From NCBI GenBank assembly GCA_937923515.1, contig CALDUF010000029.1:1-64000 (forward strand): a stretch of DNA of 64,000 nucleotides, in the 5' to 3' direction. A program made the translations under genes and the position numbers. The notes beneath the pieces are model-generated. The model was not told where the DNA came from. It was given only the letters and a program-made list of their open reading frames with translations, and did no database searches. Source of the DNA: an uncultured Flavobacteriaceae bacterium. Lineage in GTDB: Bacteria > Bacteroidota > Bacteroidia > Flavobacteriales > Flavobacteriaceae. Shown in pieces: positions 20,139 through 29,665 of the stretch. How positions within the stretch are numbered: the stretch's first letter is position 1; every line of letters begins with the position of its first letter.

Positions 20139-23100
20139 TCATCCTTTTTTATAGACACTTACAGTAGCATCATTGTTTGTTACCAACCAAAACTCTAAGT
20201 TGTTTACCTTTAATGCTTGTATATCACGAGCGTCAGAAGGGATGTAAAACCCGCTTTTATTGGCTGAAATTGGTTTTAGGTTGTTGATATCGCCAGAACC
20301 TTTTAATAGAAGGCCATATCCAGCATCGTATCTTACTGTTTCCACCTCAACACCATAATGATTACCTAGTAAAAGTACATCCTTAAATCCATCGTTATCA
20401 AAGTCTGAAACTATAGAAGATTTTACGGGACTTATTTGTGCCTCTATTGGTAAAGGTTTTTTAATTAGTTTACCATTATCGTTTATTAAAATAATGCTTT
20501 CGAAGTTGCTAATTTCATAAACAATAGCCTTTTCAAGTTTATTCTCTGGTAAAATATCTAATAGTTTGGATGAAGCAAAACTATGATAGTCTTTAAATTT
20601 TTCGGCAACATACGGCATTTGTTGACTTGTACACTCTCGTCCTCTTACCGGCACGTAATCGTCTTTATAAAACTTTGCGAGCACAATATCATTAACGCCA
20701 TTATTATCAAAATCGTTGGCGTAAACTTTAAAAGGATGTGCTTCTGATGCTTTAAATTTATTATTCTTACCTAGGTTTCCTATAATATAGTCGTCATCAC
20801 CATCGTTATCAATGTCGCTTGCAGTAATTGACCACCATAAGCCTCTAGAATTACTTAATCCATAAGCCTCAGTTTTGTTAACATAGACACCATCATTATT
20901 TTGAAGTATGGTAATATTCATCCATTCACCAACAACAATCATGTCGTTATCACCATCGTTATCAATATCTGAAAATACAGCATCTGTTACCATGCCTATG
21001 CCTTTTAAAGCTGATGCGGATTGGGTGTTTAATTTTTGAAAAACGCCATTGGTATTGATTAAAAAATAACTGTCTCCTGGATAAGGATATTTACCAGAAA
21101 TAAGTCTGGTACCAACAAATAAATCTAAATCGCCATCGCCATCAATATCTGAAGCTTTTACGCATTGTGTACTTTCATAACTTTTGGGCAATGCATTTAT
21201 AGATTTAGTATAGTTGCCTTTGCCATCATTTATGTACAACCTATCGTTAAGCAAGCTATTACCTTGTTTATACTCGTTACCACCACTGGTAACGTATAAA
21301 TCTTTGTCGCCATCATTATCTGCATCAAAAAAAAGTGCTTCTAGATCTTCTGAAGCTTTATCTCTTTCCCAAGGTTGGGATGTACTTGGTATAAACTTTC
21401 CAGACTGTTGCTGTATATATAAAATACCCGATTGTTTTGCAGCACCGCCTAAAAAGACATCATCTAACCCATCATTATTAACATCAGCTACTGCTGAAAA
21501 TGGTCCGTTTGTGGACAACCTGTGTGGTAGTAAGATTTCTTCAGCAAAATCATCATAATTATTTTCTTCATGCTTGTAATTTATTCCTAGTGAAGCGGCA
21601 TTAACTTGTGCAAATACCTTAGAAGCTATAACGTTTTTAGCTTTAACCGCTTTTGCAGATGAATAGTTTGCCTTTATAGTTTGGTTTGCAGCAATATCAG
21701 CATAAGAGTTCATCTTACCATCTGGCCAGATAACTTCTACTTTGTCAACCTTAGTCTGCGTTCCTAAACCAAAAAATAAACCAGGTTCTACAGAAGATAG
21801 AAACCCTCTGGTTAGGCTGTTTTCAACAAGTTGTACCTTATCACCATAATAAATTTTCGCTTTGGCACCTATACCAAATTTGTTTAGTTTATCACCATTA
21901 AGCTTCACCTTTAAAAAATTACCAGAGGCATTATTTTTATACACAAAAGCCTTGGCATCCATATTATTGGTTACAATATCCAGATCGCCATCATTATCTA
22001 AATCGCCATACGCCATTCCGTTAGAAAAACTTGGCGTATCAAAACCCCATTCTTTTGCAACTTTATCAAATTTTAAATTGCCATTATTTTTAAAAATATA
22101 ATTGCTTATCGGTTTACTAGGTGTGTTCTTACTATATTCAAATAACTCATCTACAGTAGTATTAGCATCTATTCCTCTTATAAAATTGTTATAATCGTTA
22201 TTTTCTACATCCTTTTTAATGCCATTTGTTACTAAAATGTCTTTAAAGCCATCATTATCCATATCAGCAATTAAACTTGCCCATGTCCAATCCGTATTTG
22301 AAAGACCAGATACGTTTGCAATATCAGAAAAACCATAACCTGTATTTACTTGCAAAGTGTTGGTCATGTATTGATAACTTTTGGTTTTTTCTACCAAGTT
22401 GTGAAAGGTTTCAGAGCTCATAGAAGCCATATTCATTTTAGAACGGTAATGATCATCTGGCGTCATATCTGTAGTGAAAAGATCTACTAAACCATCATTA
22501 TTAATATCGCCAGCGTCTGAACCCATACTATACTGAGACATGTGTTTAATATAATCTGTAGTGACATTATTAAAGGTACCATTGCCGTTGTTGTAGTATA
22601 AAATATCTGGCTCATTATAATCATTAGACACGTACATATCAACAAACCCATCATTATTAAAATCTGAAGTGGTAATGCTTAAACCATAAGCTAATTCTTT
22701 AGAAATATTTGCATTATCAGACACATCAACAAATCGTCCTCCTTCATTTCTATACAATCTGTCTCTATAATATTTATAGGTGCTTTGCGGTATTTTATTT
22801 GTTAAAAACAACTTGTGATCTGGTGGTTGATTTAATTGATACATATCTAAATCGCCATCGTTATCCATATCGAAAAAAGCTGCTTGCGTAGAGAACCCAA
22901 CATCAGCTAACCCATATTTAACTGCCGATTCTGTAAAGGTTAAATCTTGATTGTTTATGTATAGTAAGTTTTTTCTATCCTCAAGTTTTAAAGAGTTGCC
23001 ATTTCTGCTTACGTAAATATCTAAATAACCATCACCGTTAACATCGGCCATAGTAACGCCCCAAGTCCACCCTGAATGAATAGCCGTTTTAGATGTTTTA

Positions 23101-23429
23101 GTAATATCTTCAAAATTAAAATTTCCTTTATTGAGGTATAATTTATCTGAAACTTGATTGCCTCCAAAAAATATATCTGCAAGACCATCATTATTTATAT
23201 CTCCAATGGCAACGCCCGCACCAATATAAATATGCCTAAAATAATAATGGTTTAAGTACGTAGACTCAGTAATTTTGTTGTTAAAGTCTATACCTGTTTG
23301 TTCAGAAGGTAGTAATTCAAAACCTGCAACTAAATTTCCGGTTTCTAAAGGCCTAACAGGTGTATTGCAAGACATTATTGTGAAAATGATTAGTGCAAAT
23401 ATTAATAGAAAGCGATTGTCCTTTTTCAT
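20139..23429 (-). CDS. VCBS/FG-GAP repeat lipoprotein with ASPIC/UnbV-like domain (CRTAC1-like)
   Basis: Lipoprotein signal (IFTIMSCNTP), many DxNxDGxxD repeats (e.g. GDINNDGLADIFFGG), and GIGAKAKIYYGDKVQLVENSLTRGFLSSVEPGLFFGLG. Confidence 0.85.
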   Translation of the reverse strand: MKKDNRFLLIFALIIFTIMSCNTPVRPLETGNLVAGFELLPSEQTGIDFNNKITESTYLNHYYFRHIYIGAGVAIGDINNDGLADIFFGGNQVSDKLYLNKGNFNFEDITKTSKTAIHSGWTWGVTMADVNGDGYLDIYVSRNGNSLKLEDRKNLLYINNQDLTFTESAVKYGLADVGFSTQAAFFDMDNDGDLDMYQLNQPPDHKLFLTNKIPQSTYKYYRDRLYRNEGGRFVDVSDNANISKELAYGLSITTSDFNNDGFVDMYVSNDYNEPDILYYNNGNGTFNNVTTDYIKHMSQYSMGSDAGDINNDGLVDLFTTDMTPDDHYRSKMNMASMSSETFHNLVEKTKSYQYMTNTLQVNTGYGFSDIANVSGLSNTDWTWASLIADMDNDGFKDILVTNGIKKDVENNDYNNFIRGIDANTTVDELFEYSKNTPSKPISNYIFKNNGNLKFDKVAKEWGFDTPSFSNGMAYGDLDNDGDLDIVTNNMDAKAFVYKNNASGNFLKVKLNGDKLNKFGIGAKAKIYYGDKVQLVENSLTRGFLSSVEPGLFFGLGTQTKVDKVEVIWPDGKMNSYADIAANQTIKANYSSAKAVKAKNVIASKVFAQVNAASLGINYKHEENNYDDFAEEILLPHRLSTNGPFSAVADVNNDGLDDVFLGGAAKQSGILYIQQQSGKFIPSTSQPWERDKASEDLEALFFDADNDGDKDLYVTSGGNEYKQGNSLLNDRLYINDGKGNYTKSINALPKSYESTQCVKASDIDGDGDLDLFVGTRLISGKYPYPGDSYFLINTNGVFQKLNTQSASALKGIGMVTDAVFSDIDNDGDNDMIVVGEWMNITILQNNDGVYVNKTEAYGLSNSRGLWWSITASDIDNDGDDDYIIGNLGKNNKFKASEAHPFKVYANDFDNNGVNDIVLAKFYKDDYVPVRGRECTSQQMPYVAEKFKDYHSFASSKLLDILPENKLEKAIVYEISNFESIILINDNGKLIKKPLPIEAQISPVKSSIVSDFDNDGFKDVLLLGNHYGVEVETVRYDAGYGLLLKGSGDINNLKPISANKSGFYIPSDARDIQALKVNNLEFWLVTNNDATVSVYKKG

Positions 23430-23511
23430 AGTTGTAATTTATGAAATATTCCTCTAAAATTAAATAATTGTGCTGTGCTCTTTAAAATGATTTATGTTGT
23501 GTACAACATTT

Positions 23512-23550
23512 AAAAAGGGTATTTAAAAGTAAAATTTTTAAACACCCTTT
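23512..23550 (-). terminator. Rho-independent terminator ending the PUL operon
   Basis: AAAGGGT...ACCCTTT hairpin with extended AT stem; T-run on the minus strand, directly after the GH17 gene. Confidence 0.7.
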
Positions 23551-23569
23551 GCTATATAACTAAGCCGAT

Positions 23570-24496
23570 TTAGTTGAAAATTTTAATTCTATTCAAGCTC
23601 ACACGTTCTCTATAAAACTTGGGTTTTTCATTCTTATCCCAGATACCCCAATATGCGCCAACATTACCTTCAGCTCCAACTTTCCAAGATTCATCAAAAG
23701 AAGAGAAATAAAAAATATCGATGCCCTCTTCTTGAGACCATAATTGTGTGTTTATAAAATATTTCATCGCATTTTCTTTAGAAGGAAATGCACCGTTTAA
23801 TCCTTCGCCTTCACTTGGCCAGCCCGTTTCTGAAATAATAACCTTTTTACCTTTGGCAGCTTTTACTGCTTGGTTGTACATATCCTTCATATAAATTAAA
23901 GCATACTCTATACTACAGCCTTCCCAATAGGGGTAACAATTCGCCAAAATAACATCGCAAGCTTCTGTAATTTTAGGCCTCTGTACAAACTCATAATATG
24001 CATCTACATAACCCACTGGTATATCTGTTATTGCGTTTTTAACATCATAGATAAAATGTAATAATTCATCTTCGCTTAAATCGCCTCTGTACATAACTTC
24101 ATTACCTACTGCAGCGATGTCTAAAACACCATCATAAGCTAGTTTTTTTAAGCCTGCAATTTCTTTTTTATTAATTTCGGCATTGTCTCCCAACCAAGCA
24201 CCTACCACTGTTTTCATGCCAAGTTCTTTAGCTATTTTAGGAATTAGCTCGTTGCCATCTGTACAGGAAAAAGAACGCACCCAGTTTGTATATGGCTTGA
24301 TGACTTTAAGGCGTTTTCTTATTTGTTTTTCAGAGAGTTGATCTCCTGGTTCCTGATAGTCTTGATAGGGGCTAAAACCTATACCATGCATGCCATTTTT
24401 AAGCACCCTTTTAAAAACATTTTCTAATCCCTTTGCTGTTTTATTATCTAGGTTTGCACCCGATAACGACAGTATTTTATCTGATCTATACGACAT
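23570..24496 (-). CDS. GH17 family beta-1,3-glucanase-like protein, no signal peptide (predicted cytosolic)
   Basis: 308 aa; acid/base motif AAVGNEVM and nucleophile motif ISETGWPSEGEG; N-terminus MSYRSDKILSLSGANLD lacks an export signal. Confidence 0.85.
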   Translation of the reverse strand: MSYRSDKILSLSGANLDNKTAKGLENVFKRVLKNGMHGIGFSPYQDYQEPGDQLSEKQIRKRLKVIKPYTNWVRSFSCTDGNELIPKIAKELGMKTVVGAWLGDNAEINKKEIAGLKKLAYDGVLDIAAVGNEVMYRGDLSEDELLHFIYDVKNAITDIPVGYVDAYYEFVQRPKITEACDVILANCYPYWEGCSIEYALIYMKDMYNQAVKAAKGKKVIISETGWPSEGEGLNGAFPSKENAMKYFINTQLWSQEEGIDIFYFSSFDESWKVGAEGNVGAYWGIWDKNEKPKFYRERVSLNRIKIFN

Positions 24497-24498
24497 AA

Positions 24499-26844
24499 TT
24501 ATACGTATTTAAGTTTTTCATGTTTATCCCAAATTCCCCAACGTTGGCCTACATCACCCTCGTGGTGTACTTTCCATGATTCGTCAAAAGATGAGAAATA
24601 AAACATCTGAATATTATTATCATTTGCCCAAGTATTCGCTTTTATGTAATAAGCTATTGCATTTTCTGTAGATGGTATAGCATCTAATTTAGTTTCACCT
24701 TTATTAGGCCAACCCGTTTCAGTAATAATTACTGGTTTTCCATCTGCGATATTAGTGGTTAATTCATGCATTTTTTTAAGATACATCTCTGCGTGTTTCA
24801 CGTTATAACCTTCCCAAAATGGATAACAGTTTATTAGAATAACATCACAGGCTTCAACAAGTGCGGGTCTATCAATAAATTGATAATAGGCATCTACGTA
24901 ACCTACAGGAATATTTGGTATGGCTTTTTTAACGCGTTTGATGTAACTTAAAATCTCTCTCTCAGTTAATTCATTCCTCAAAAGTGTTTCGTTACCTACA
25001 ACAGCTATATTTACAACACCAGTGTTAGCTAATTTAATTAGTGCTGCGAGCTCTTTTTCATTGTTTTCCTTATCCTTACCAATCCAAGCACCCACCATAG
25101 TTTTAATTCCTGATGCATGTGCTACTTTAGGTATATGTTCATTACCATCTGTACATGAAAACGAACGTACCCACTTTGCAAACGGACGAATTATTTGCAT
25201 GCGTTCGTTAATTTGTGCTTCTGATAGTTGATCCCCTATATTCTGTCCTTCTTTGTAAGGACTAAAACATAAACCATGCATGCCATTGTTTAGGGTGTCT
25301 CTAAACGCGTTTTTTAATTCTTGTATTGATAGAGAAGATAAATCAACATCAAACGTCTCATCCAAATCTGCTTGTGTTAACGCTAAAAGTCTGTCTTTTT
25401 GGTTGTAATACACTGGTGTTTTCGATGAAGCATCAGAGTTTTTTCTATCATCAAGTTCTGCGCGAATTTCGTTGGCACGTGCTTCTGATACTGAATAATT
25501 CCACATCACTACAATAGCGATAACAGTTCCAATAATAGGAACAGCAGAGAAAAATAACCTTAGCCCTGTAATAGCGTCTTCAGTTTGTACTGCACCAGGT
25601 GTTGAATCAAAACCAACATAGGTAAGTATAAGGCCGCTAAGCCCTCCTGCTATGGCAAAACCAAATTTTACCATCCACCAGTAAATGGCTCCAAAAATAC
25701 CTTCTCTTCGTTTTCCTGTATTTAACTCATCTAAATCAATAACGTCGGCTGTCATAGACATCATTAACACAAATAAACTACCTATACCAAAAGAGAAAAA
25801 CGGCAATGCAAAAATAAACATGTAGGGTTTGCCAGGAACAAACAAAAACCAGAGCATTACATAACCAATTATTGAAATGCCTTGCGAGATAAGAAAAGCA
25901 TTCTTTTTCTCCATTTTTTTAGACATCCACGCTACCGTAGGAATTACTGCAAATGTTGTTATTAAAGCACCTAAACTTCCAAATAATGTAGGCCAAATTC
26001 CTGCTGCACCAGCATCGCCACTAAATAAATAGTATACTACGATGAAAAATGAAAACGCTGCAACTGTATTAAACGCATTAAAAATAAAAAATGTTGCTAT
26101 ACATAATTTTCTAAACGGCGGCGATTTAAAGGCTTCAACAAAACCGTCAAAAATCTCCATAATACTACCGCCAATATTGCCAATGGTAAGTGGTGCATAA
26201 TCTTCATTTAAAGTAGATTTGCTTTTAATAAATATAGCAGGTATCATAGCCAATATCATGCAACCTATACCCACCCAAATAGCTAAAGATCGTGTAGCGA
26301 CATCGGCCGATTCAAACCAACCTTTATCATACATAATTACCCAAAACCATGGTGCAATAACCCATGCCCACTGCCCAATCCATTGGGCTATTGCCATAAT
26401 GTTTGTGCGTTCGTGAAAATCTTCACTCATTTCATAACCCATGGCTACATAGGGTACGCTAAAAATGGTTAGGCCTAAATAAAATGCAAAAGACCATAAC
26501 ATGAAATACGTAAAGTTATAATCTACACCGCTATCGCGATACAGTTGCCACATAATTACAAACGTAACACCCATAATTAGCGCACCAATAAACACATATT
26601 GCCGGCGGCGTCCCCATCTAGATTTTGTATTGTCTGAAATAAACCCCATTATTGGGTCTGTAAAAGAATCGAATATTCGTGGTAGAAAGTAAATTAAACT
26701 CCATTGCCAACCCTCAAAACCAAGATCTTTTACCAATACCACCATGAATATGCCCAATGCAGCGGGAAACATTTGGTTTGCTAGCATCCCTAATCCAAAT
26801 GCAACTTTTTGACCAAATGGTACTTTACTTGTGGTGGTAGACAT
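24499..26844 (-). CDS. MFS (GPH-type) sugar transporter fused to C-terminal GH17 domain
   Basis: Residues ~1-470 polytopic (GLGMLANQMFPAALGIFMVVLVKDLGFEGW..., DPIMGFISDNTKSRWGRRRQYVFIGA); residues ~490-781 closely match the adjacent GH17 protein, with VVGNETLL and ITETGWPNKGE. Confidence 0.9.
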   Translation of the reverse strand: MSTTTSKVPFGQKVAFGLGMLANQMFPAALGIFMVVLVKDLGFEGWQWSLIYFLPRIFDSFTDPIMGFISDNTKSRWGRRRQYVFIGALIMGVTFVIMWQLYRDSGVDYNFTYFMLWSFAFYLGLTIFSVPYVAMGYEMSEDFHERTNIMAIAQWIGQWAWVIAPWFWVIMYDKGWFESADVATRSLAIWVGIGCMILAMIPAIFIKSKSTLNEDYAPLTIGNIGGSIMEIFDGFVEAFKSPPFRKLCIATFFIFNAFNTVAAFSFFIVVYYLFSGDAGAAGIWPTLFGSLGALITTFAVIPTVAWMSKKMEKKNAFLISQGISIIGYVMLWFLFVPGKPYMFIFALPFFSFGIGSLFVLMMSMTADVIDLDELNTGKRREGIFGAIYWWMVKFGFAIAGGLSGLILTYVGFDSTPGAVQTEDAITGLRLFFSAVPIIGTVIAIVVMWNYSVSEARANEIRAELDDRKNSDASSKTPVYYNQKDRLLALTQADLDETFDVDLSSLSIQELKNAFRDTLNNGMHGLCFSPYKEGQNIGDQLSEAQINERMQIIRPFAKWVRSFSCTDGNEHIPKVAHASGIKTMVGAWIGKDKENNEKELAALIKLANTGVVNIAVVGNETLLRNELTEREILSYIKRVKKAIPNIPVGYVDAYYQFIDRPALVEACDVILINCYPFWEGYNVKHAEMYLKKMHELTTNIADGKPVIITETGWPNKGETKLDAIPSTENAIAYYIKANTWANDNNIQMFYFSSFDESWKVHHEGDVGQRWGIWDKHEKLKYV

Positions 26845-26864
26845 GATGTTGAGTTATTAGTTGG

Positions 26865-28367
26865 TTAATATGTATCCTTCTGAATTACAATAGTTTGAAT
26901 TGCTTTCGCATCTATTGAAAATTCTGTTTGTTTTTTACGTAACGATAGGTTTATGGTTTTTGGGGTTTTTGTTTCATTGAAAAGCACGATAACAGTTGAC
27001 CCATCTGGATTAACAGCTGCAGTTGCCATAATTTCGGTATCTGTAGTATCAAGTTTTATAACCATGGCTTGTGGTCTTATATATTTACTAAAATGTACCA
27101 TGGTATAATATAAAGGCGTGAAGTAAACCTCATCTGTTTCTGGGTTAACTATTACCGGCGCAATACACCAGTTTTTAAACCAATTAGGACCTCCTTTTGT
27201 ATCTAATACCATATTCCAATCTACCCATCCATCAACCCAATTATTTAAACAGCCAATGATATCTCTTGCGTAACGATTTACTGGTGCATATTTTGGATGT
27301 AAATGTTTGTCTTTTTCTGGTGCCCAGTCCCAGCCCCAATCTGTGGCTTCTTTTTTCCAATACCACGCATCGTCTTCCCAAACAGGCACTTGAGAATCTA
27401 CGCAAGCCTCCGTTTGAATTAAATACTTATTTGGTGCTTTATGATGCGCATATTGCAATTCTTCAGGAAATATTTCAAATGTGCTGGCGTACCAATGTAT
27501 GGCTGTACCATCAAAATATCTAGTACTAGCCTCATCTCTATATTGCGCATCTATCCATTGTTTTAGGTGTTCTCTATTTTGATCGTATCCTAAAATTTTT
27601 AAATGCCCTTTACCATCTGCTTCTAATTTTGGCCCTAAGTAATTCTGAACAAAATTGGTCATTTCTTCGGGTGTGTAATGCATACTTTCCCAATTGTTAC
27701 CATTTCCTAAAGGTTCGTTTTCAACAGTAAAACCCCAAATATCTATACCTTCTGCTTTGTAAGCTTCAGCATATTTAGAGAAAAATAGCGCCCAAGTTTC
27801 ATAATATTCAGGTAATAATTTGCCGCCAACCCAGTTGTTATTGTCTTTCATCCAAGGTGCGGCTGTCCACGGTGAAGCAAAAATTTTAAACCCATCTGTA
27901 GAGGCCGCCATGGCATCTTTAATAAATGGTATTACATCGTTTTTGTCTTCATCAATAGTAAAATGTTCTAAAGTTGTATCGCCAGCAACAGGCGTATAAG
28001 AATAATTACTTAATGAAAAATCGCAAGAATTCATGTGTGTTCTTGTTAAAGAATAATTGGCGCCTTCTTTACCAAAATAAGCATCGATAATAGCGTTACG
28101 GTTTTTTTTGCTCATACTATTTAATAGGTGCGCAGAGGCTTCTGTAAATGCACCTCCAAAACCAGTTATGGTTTGCAATGTGTGCTCAGGATATAACTTT
28201 AAAGTAACTTTTGATGTTGGCTTTTGAAATGTTGTGACTTTAGACAGTTTATTTCCTGCCAGCGACGTTTCAAAAACTTCAATATCTAAGGTTTTATTTT
28301 CAGTACTACAGCTCATCACGAGAAATGCTACTACAAATGCTATGTTTATATGTTTAAAATTATTCAT
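26865..28367 (-). CDS. GH30 family lipoprotein (beta-1,6-glucanase/glucosidase-like)
   Basis: Lipobox VMSCSTENK; LQTITGFGGAFTEASAHLL, SLTRTHMNSCDFSLSNYSY, GFTVENEPLGNGNNWESMHYTPEEM and YLIQTEACVD. Confidence 0.92.
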   Translation of the reverse strand: MNNFKHINIAFVVAFLVMSCSTENKTLDIEVFETSLAGNKLSKVTTFQKPTSKVTLKLYPEHTLQTITGFGGAFTEASAHLLNSMSKKNRNAIIDAYFGKEGANYSLTRTHMNSCDFSLSNYSYTPVAGDTTLEHFTIDEDKNDVIPFIKDAMAASTDGFKIFASPWTAAPWMKDNNNWVGGKLLPEYYETWALFFSKYAEAYKAEGIDIWGFTVENEPLGNGNNWESMHYTPEEMTNFVQNYLGPKLEADGKGHLKILGYDQNREHLKQWIDAQYRDEASTRYFDGTAIHWYASTFEIFPEELQYAHHKAPNKYLIQTEACVDSQVPVWEDDAWYWKKEATDWGWDWAPEKDKHLHPKYAPVNRYARDIIGCLNNWVDGWVDWNMVLDTKGGPNWFKNWCIAPVIVNPETDEVYFTPLYYTMVHFSKYIRPQAMVIKLDTTDTEIMATAAVNPDGSTVIVLFNETKTPKTINLSLRKKQTEFSIDAKAIQTIVIQKDTY

Positions 28368-28382
28368 TTAATAACCCTTTTT

Positions 28383-29663
28383 TTAATGTTGATTTGCGCG
28401 CCACTGCTCTGCAGTAGGAGGCACCTCAACAGTTGCCATCATCGCTTTTTTATTACCACCAAAGGTTTTAGTAATGGGGTTTCCAAAGCGTTTTAACCCA
28501 TTAAATGTGCCCTTATCTACCTCATCCCAAAGCACATATTTTGCTTTTCCATCTACAGTAAATAATCCAAAATGCTTTTCAGAATCTCCTGAATCTTCGC
28601 CGCCTTTCCATGGTTCATCAAATCCTTCAAAGTAAAAACACGCCATGTTAGCTGAATTAGTCCAATCTCTTACGTGGTTATAATACAGTGCTTCTTTGTA
28701 TTCGTCACAAGCTTTAGAGCCTTTAGTGCCGTAATATCCGGATGAAAAACTTGCCCATCCCGTTTCGCCTACATGAATGGGTTTATTTACACCCAAAGTT
28801 TCCATATACGCCTTTACGCTTTCTAGTTGCGCCATAGCGTAATTTTTAGCCCTTAGCATAGAAATTTCAATTTTTTCTATATCTGATTTGCCTTCTAAAC
28901 CGTCTTGATTTAACCAAAACTCTGGTTGGTAATGTGTATCGTGCATAGGGTAGGTGTGCACCGAGAGAAAATCTACCGCCTTAATGAGCTTATTTAAATC
29001 TTCTACGTGGTATTCTGTACCACCGCCGCCCCAAGACGCAAAATTATCTGAACTTGTTATCCATAAGTTTTTAGGCAGTTTACCTGTATTCTTTAAATCT
29101 TGTAAATGGGTAACCCATTTTAAAATAATCCATGGCTCAACATAATAGCTTGTGGCCCATTTTACCATAGCTTCGTTACCTACAGCCAATACTTTTACAA
29201 TATCTGGATATTGGTTTGCTAGTGCTACTGCTTTATCTATTTGCGCTGTGTTAGCTTTACTTTCTTCATTGTGAATAGGTGCTTGTTCTGTCCATGCATT
29301 TTTACAATCTATCCAAGCGCCAAGCATCACGTACATTTCAAAATTTGAATCTTCTTGTTTTAGTTCGCTAATTGCTTTTAGAAGATTTTCTGCTTGAGGC
29401 AAATGCACTTTGTAAGTGCGTACTATTCTAATACCCAAAACATGCAATAATCGCATATCTTCTTTCAATTCATCTAAGGTTGGTTCTATACTATGATCTG
29501 TATACCTATAACCACCATAAGACATGGCCAAATACTTAGGGTTTCCTAAAATATCTTTTGCTGTAAGTTGTGCTGTTGTGTCTTCTTTATTTTCAGATTT
29601 TTTTTTAGAAGTATTACATGCACACATCACAAACGCCAACAGTATAATGAGGTAATTTTTCAT
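28383..29663 (-). CDS. GH17-like glycosidase, lipoprotein
   Basis: Lipobox FVMCACNTS; LAVGNEAMVKWA and IHVGETGWASFSSG motifs. Confidence 0.75.
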   Translation of the reverse strand: MKNYLIILLAFVMCACNTSKKKSENKEDTTAQLTAKDILGNPKYLAMSYGGYRYTDHSIEPTLDELKEDMRLLHVLGIRIVRTYKVHLPQAENLLKAISELKQEDSNFEMYVMLGAWIDCKNAWTEQAPIHNEESKANTAQIDKAVALANQYPDIVKVLAVGNEAMVKWATSYYVEPWIILKWVTHLQDLKNTGKLPKNLWITSSDNFASWGGGGTEYHVEDLNKLIKAVDFLSVHTYPMHDTHYQPEFWLNQDGLEGKSDIEKIEISMLRAKNYAMAQLESVKAYMETLGVNKPIHVGETGWASFSSGYYGTKGSKACDEYKEALYYNHVRDWTNSANMACFYFEGFDEPWKGGEDSGDSEKHFGLFTVDGKAKYVLWDEVDKGTFNGLKRFGNPITKTFGGNKKAMMATVEVPPTAEQWRANQH

Positions 29664-29665
29664 AA

